Below, in pieces: positions 5,864-8,275 of a stretch of 8,275 nt of DNA; the first letter of the stretch is position 1, and every line of letters starts with the position of its first letter. Under the pieces are notes generated by a model that saw only the letters and a program-made list of their open reading frames with translations, made no database searches and was not told where the DNA came from. This DNA is from Pseudomonadota bacterium (lineage in GTDB: Bacteria > Pseudomonadota > Alphaproteobacteria > Caulobacterales > Caulobacteraceae). Location of the stretch: positions 1 through 8,275 of the forward strand of contig JAEYUE010000248.1 in assembly GCA_023433655.1 (NCBI GenBank). Reading direction: 5' to 3'. Both the position numbers and the translations under genes were made by a program.

Positions 5864-6856
5864 GTGGCGGACGGGTTCAAGCCGCTGCTGGCGAAACTGG
5901 TCGACGGCCGCGTGCTGTCGGGCGAGGAGGCGCACGCCTTCTTCGCCGCCTGCCTGCGCGGCGAGCCGACCCCGGCCCAAGTCGCCGCCGCCGTCACCGC
6001 CCTGCGCATCCGCGGCGAGACGGTGGACGAGATCGTCGCCTTCGCCACCGCCATGCGCGAGGCGGCGCTGAGCCTCGACCATCCGTACGAGGTCGTCGAC
6101 ACCTGCGGCACCGGCGGGGACGGCCAGCACACCTGGAACATCTCCACCGCCACCGCCCTCTTGCTGGCCGGGGCGCGGCTGAAGGTGGCCAAGCACGGCA
6201 ACCGGGCGATGAGCTCGAAATCCGGCTCGTCCGACGTGCTGGCGGCGCTGGGCGTCAATCTCGCCGCCACCCCGGCCCAGCAGCGCCGCTGCCTCGACGA
6301 GGCCGGCATCGCCTTCCTGTTCGCCCCGACCTACCACGGGGCCATGCGCCACGTCGGTCCGGTGCGGGCCGAGATCGGCTTCCGGACCGTGTTCAACCTG
6401 CTGGGGCCGCTGTGCAATCCGGCGGGGGCGCGGCGGCAGGTGATGGGCGTCTACGACCCGGCCCTGCTGGAGCCGCTGGCCGAGGTGCTGGGGCGGCTGG
6501 GCGCCAGGCGGGCGTGGACGGTTCACGGCCAGGGTCTGGACGAGTTGACCACCACCGGCGTCACCGAGGCGGCCGAGTGGAAGGACGGGGCGGTGCGCCG
6601 CTTCACGGTCACCCCCGAGGATGCGGGCCTGCCGCGCGCCGATCTGGCGGACCTGCGGGGCGGCGATCCCGAGGAGAACGCCGCCGCCCTGCGCGACCTG
6701 CTGGACGGGGCGCCGGGGGCCTATCGCGACGTGGTGCTGCTCAACGCCGCCGCCGCGCTGGTGGTCGCCGACAAGGCCGCCGACCTGCGCGAGGGCGCGG
6801 TCCTGGCGGCGCAGACGATCGATTCGGGCGCGGCCCGCTCCGCCTCGCCCGCCTGA
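5864..6856 (+). CDS. trpD: Anthranilate phosphoribosyltransferase, C-terminus frame-broken as given
   Basis: 330 aa as read. It transfers phosphoribose from PRPP to anthranilate, the second step of tryptophan synthesis. Hallmarks: DTCGTGGDG (79-87) for PRPP, WNIST (91-95), KHGNRAMSSKSGSSDVLAALG (110-130), and RHVGPVRAEIGFRTVFNLLGP (162-182) around the anthranilate site. The start is GTG at 5864, one base after the trpG stop; there is no in-frame ATG at a sensible place and little Shine-Dalgarno signal, so coupling to trpG is expected. The C-terminus is abnormal: after QTIDSGAA the frame yields only RSASPA and stops, where the family normally has another helix. That helix appears in the -1 frame (RLARLIEVSH...) and would end at 6897, overlapping trpC by ATGA. 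The restored protein would be about 344 aa. The lost piece is peripheral, so partial function is possible. Confidence 0.93.
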   Translation: MADGFKPLLAKLVDGRVLSGEEAHAFFAACLRGEPTPAQVAAAVTALRIRGETVDEIVAFATAMREAALSLDHPYEVVDTCGTGGDGQHTWNISTATALLLAGARLKVAKHGNRAMSSKSGSSDVLAALGVNLAATPAQQRRCLDEAGIAFLFAPTYHGAMRHVGPVRAEIGFRTVFNLLGPLCNPAGARRQVMGVYDPALLEPLAEVLGRLGARRAWTVHGQGLDELTTTGVTEAAEWKDGAVRRFTVTPEDAGLPRADLADLRGGDPEENAAALRDLLDGAPGAYRDVVLLNAAAALVVADKAADLREGAVLAAQTIDSGAARSASPA

Positions 6857-6897
6857 TCGAGGTCAGCCACGTGCCGGTCGAGGAGGCCCCGCAATGA
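6836..6897 (+). other. Displaced C-terminal tail of trpD in the -1 frame
   Basis: From about 6835 the frame one base back reads PLRLARLIEVSHVPVEEAPQ and then TGA at 6895-6897. This continues the TrpD sequence naturally after IDSGAA and would create a 4-bp ATGA overlap with trpC, the same junction style as ppiD-trpE. The simplest explanation is one missing base near the GGCCCGC run at 6832-6838, either a true deletion or a sequencing or assembly error. No classical slippery heptamer is present, so programmed frameshifting is less likely. That this is TrpD sequence is inferred from fit, not from an alignment. Confidence 0.65.
6881..6886 (+). promoter_or_regulatory. Shine-Dalgarno site of trpC
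   Basis: A full AGGAGG lies 7 nt before the trpC ATG and fixes that start. It sits inside the displaced trpD tail, so trpC can initiate independently even if the trpD frame break removes the coupling. Confidence 0.75.
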
Positions 6898-7685
6898 CGG
6901 ACGTGCTGGCCCGCATCGCCGCCTACAAGCGCGACGACGTCGCCAGCCGCAAGGCGGCGCTGTCGCAGGACGCGGTCGAGGCGCGCGCCCGCGCGGCGTC
7001 GGCCCCGCGCGGCTTCCGCGCCGCGCTGGCGCGCCATGTCGAGGAGATCGGCCGCCCCGCCCTCATCGCCGAGATCAAGAAGGCCAGTCCGTCGAAGGGG
7101 CTGATCCGGGAGGATTTCGACCCGCCGGCGCTGGCGAAGGCCTACGAGCGCGGCGGCGCGACCTGCCTGTCGGTGCTGACCGACGGCCCCAGCTTCCAGG
7201 GCGACGACGCCTTCCTCGCCGCCGCCCGCGACGCGACCGCCCTGCCCTGCCTGCGCAAGGACTTCCTCGTCGATCCGTGGCAGGTCGCCGAGAGCCGGGC
7301 CCTGGGCGCCGACTGCATCCTCATCATCCTCGCCATGGTCGACGACGCCTTGGCCGCCGAGCTGCTGTCCGAGGCCGGGCGGTTCGGGATGGACGCCCTG
7401 ATCGAGACCCACGACGAGGGCGAGATGGCGCGCGCCTGCCGCCTCGGCGGCGATCTGGTCGGGATCAACAACCGCTCGCTGCGCACCTTCGAGGTCGACC
7501 TCGCGACCACCGAGCGGCTGGCCATGCTCAGCCCCGTGAAGGCGCTTCTGGTGGCCGAGAGCGGCATCTTCACGCCCGATGACGTGGAGCGAGTCTCGGC
7601 GGCCCACGCCCAGGCCATCCTTGTCGGCGAGAGCCTGATGCGCCAGGCCGACGTGGAGGCGGCGACCCGCACGTTGCTGGCCTGA
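6894..7685 (+). CDS. trpC: Indole-3-glycerol phosphate synthase
   Basis: 263-aa TIM-barrel enzyme that closes the indole ring, converting CdRP to indole-3-glycerol phosphate with loss of CO2 and water. Family signatures are intact: LIAEIKKASPSKGLI (57-71, with the acid E60 and catalytic lysine K62), LRKDFLVDPWQ (120-130, K122), ALIETHDE (168-175, E171), GINNRSLRTFEVDL (190-203), and LVAESGI (219-225, E222) leading to the phosphate-binding ILVGESLMR (242-250). Length is that of the single-domain enzyme; it is not fused to TrpF as in E. coli. The ATG at 6894 is chosen for its AGGAGG and the conserved N-terminus MTDVLARIAAYKRDDV. It is the last trp gene here; trpF, trpB and trpA must lie elsewhere. 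Its stop codon abuts the stop of the convergent gene on the other strand with no spacer. Confidence 0.97.
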   Translation: MTDVLARIAAYKRDDVASRKAALSQDAVEARARAASAPRGFRAALARHVEEIGRPALIAEIKKASPSKGLIREDFDPPALAKAYERGGATCLSVLTDGPSFQGDDAFLAAARDATALPCLRKDFLVDPWQVAESRALGADCILIILAMVDDALAAELLSEAGRFGMDALIETHDEGEMARACRLGGDLVGINNRSLRTFEVDLATTERLAMLSPVKALLVAESGIFTPDDVERVSAAHAQAILVGESLMRQADVEAATRTLLA

Positions 7686-8165
7686 TCAGCCGCGGCTCCG
7701 CCGCTGGAGACGGCGCCGGATCAAGCCGGCGAGTAACAGGAGCCCCGCGAGGACGCCGCCGGCGATGGCGGGCAGAACGCTGCCGCCGATGAGCTTCTCC
7801 CTCCGCCAGAGCGTTAGCCTGTCCTGCGGCACGAAACCGTCGATGCCAGCGTCGCCCGTGTTACCGGCCCAGACGCCGAAGAGGCTCAAACCGCGGTAGC
7901 AACTGTTCCCGGACGGCAGCGTCAGCACCTGCAGCGGCTTCGCCGGTCCCTTGTGGGATCTGAGCACCAGAAAGCGGCCGCCGCGGTCGAAGTCGTGCGG
8001 GCCGAGCACCATGCCCTCGTAAGCGAACTCGACGGTTGCGTAGGAGGCCACGGCCCGGTCGCGGGCCTCCTGCGCAGTCGCGGGCGGTGGCGCATATTCG
8101 CAAGCCTTCGCCTCGATGGCGGCCGAGGCCGTCAGGAACAGAGCTATGGCCAGGGCGCGGGTCAC
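7686..8165 (-). CDS. Exported, C-terminally anchored protein of unknown function
   Basis: 159 aa from the chosen start. A signal peptide is clear (VTRALAIALFLTASAAIEAKA, cleavage expected before Cys22), followed by an exported domain of about 105 residues with two cysteines (Cys22, Cys89) that could form a disulfide, then a C-terminal membrane span (about 127-149) and an Arg-rich end (RRRLQRRSRG). The pattern of a Cys at the mature N-terminus, a strand, then FLVLRSHKG before a second Cys faintly recalls bacterial netrin/TIMP-like domains; this is a guess. Starts are all GTG: 8165, 8174, 8180 and 8222 are possible. The longest is disfavoured because a LexA-type box covers its start codon and a CtrA-like site would lie in its coding region. 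A weak GAGAG precedes the 8165 start. The upstream DNA suggests SOS control. Confidence 0.7.
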   Translation of the reverse strand: MTRALAIALFLTASAAIEAKACEYAPPPATAQEARDRAVASYATVEFAYEGMVLGPHDFDRGGRFLVLRSHKGPAKPLQVLTLPSGNSCYRGLSLFGVWAGNTGDAGIDGFVPQDRLTLWRREKLIGGSVLPAIAGGVLAGLLLLAGLIRRRLQRRSRG

Positions 8166-8195
8166 AGGGAACACTCTCACGAGCAAAGCTCGACG

Positions 8196-8210
8196 GTAAC
8201 CGGACCTTAA
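8196..8210. promoter_or_regulatory. Near-consensus CtrA-type site upstream of the exported-protein gene
   Basis: GTAACCGGACCTTAA followed by C fits TTAA-N7-TTAA at seven of eight positions. It lies 31 bp upstream of the preferred GTG start and 3 bp from the nearer LexA-type box. It contains the second of only two TTAA tetramers found in the window. It could act leftward on this gene or rightward on the unseen neighbour. Confidence 0.35.
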
Positions 8211-8213
8211 CCG

Positions 8214-8228
8214 GAACAGCACAGGAAC
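8214..8228 (-). promoter_or_regulatory. LexA-type box 1 (GTTC-N7-GTTC, minus strand)
   Basis: The minus strand reads GTTCCTGTGCTGTTC, an exact match to GTTC-N7-GTTC, the direct-repeat SOS operator of alphaproteobacterial LexA. It lies 48 bp upstream of the preferred start of the exported-protein gene and is oriented with it. The distal GTG start candidate (8222) falls inside the box, an argument that translation starts further down. Confidence 0.6.
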
Positions 8229-8250
8229 ACCTTGTGGACGTTTGCGGTTT

Positions 8251-8265
8251 GTTCCGCTAGCGTTC
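8251..8265 (+). promoter_or_regulatory. LexA-type box 2 (GTTC-N7-GTTC, plus strand)
   Basis: GTTCCGCTAGCGTTC is an exact GTTC-N7-GTTC match on the plus strand, 22 bp from box 1 and in opposite orientation. On the minus strand a TTGACG (8272-8267), like the Caulobacter -35, lies immediately upstream, so the box would sit in the spacer of a leftward promoter, although no good -10 was seen. Rightward, TGGACG (8235-8240) and GCTAGCGT (8256-8263) are a weak promoter-like pair overlapping the box. The rightward gene is outside the window. Confidence 0.6.
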
Positions 8266-8275
8266 CCGTCAACGG

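Noticed and set aside
6830..6840. Programmed -1 frameshifting at the end of trpD
   Set aside because: No X-XXY-YYZ slippery heptamer or obvious stimulatory structure is seen; a one-base indel or sequence error is a simpler explanation.
7714..7731. A 6-bp-stem hairpin (CGCCGG/CCGGCG) 28 nt after the trpC stop, considered as the trp terminator
   Set aside because: No T-run follows and it lies inside the coding sequence of the convergent gene; such short GC stems are common here by chance.
1..8275. CRISPR arrays, insertion sequences, tRNA/rRNA genes, defence or phage genes
   Set aside because: No regularly spaced repeats, terminal inverted repeats with transposase motifs, tRNA-like folds or such protein motifs were found on either strand.

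Overview
The window is a GC-rich (estimated by eye at roughly 70%), densely coded stretch of chromosome. It most likely comes from an alphaproteobacterium of the Caulobacterales (Caulobacter, Brevundimonas or Phenylobacterium type). The assignment rests on the gene order pyrG-secG-tpiA facing a long PpiD-type protein followed by trpE-trpG-trpD-trpC, on the SecG sequence around its GGALGMGGGPSG motif, and on intergenic motifs of the alphaproteobacterial LexA type (GTTC-N7-GTTC) and near matches to the CtrA type (TTAA-N7-TTAA). No lineage search was possible.

Left third (1-1447), all minus strand: tpiA (triosephosphate isomerase), then secG (Sec translocon subunit), then the first 32 codons of pyrG (CTP synthase), which runs off the left edge. 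Two GC-rich hairpins lie in the gaps. A 141-bp divergent intergenic region (1448-1588) holds a candidate promoter and a 13-bp palindrome.

Middle (1589-7685), plus strand: ppiD-like gene, trpE, trpG, trpD, trpC. The ppiD and trpE genes overlap by ATGA, so trpE has no leader of its own and is probably co-transcribed and translationally coupled with ppiD. The trp genes supply chorismate to anthranilate (TrpE+TrpG), anthranilate to PR-anthranilate (TrpD), and CdRP to indole-3-glycerol phosphate (TrpC). trpF, trpB and trpA are not in the window. A small minus-strand gene for a 64-aa single-span membrane protein sits between trpE and trpG and overlaps the end of trpE. As given, trpD ends early: its expected C-terminal tail continues in the -1 frame and would end in an ATGA overlap with trpC, which indicates a one-base deletion or a sequencing error.

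Right end (7686-8275): a minus-strand gene for an unrecognised exported, C-terminally anchored protein ends exactly where trpC ends. Its upstream region is the most notable regulatory DNA here: two exact 15-bp LexA-type boxes in opposite orientation, 22 bp apart, with a near-consensus CtrA-type site beside them. The gene beyond the right edge is not visible.

Most of the window is ordinary core metabolism. I see no CRISPR array, transposon, phage or defence genes, tRNA or rRNA. The observations that deserve checking are the LexA-box pair, the trpD frame break, the small gene embedded in the trp cluster, and the two CtrA-like sites.
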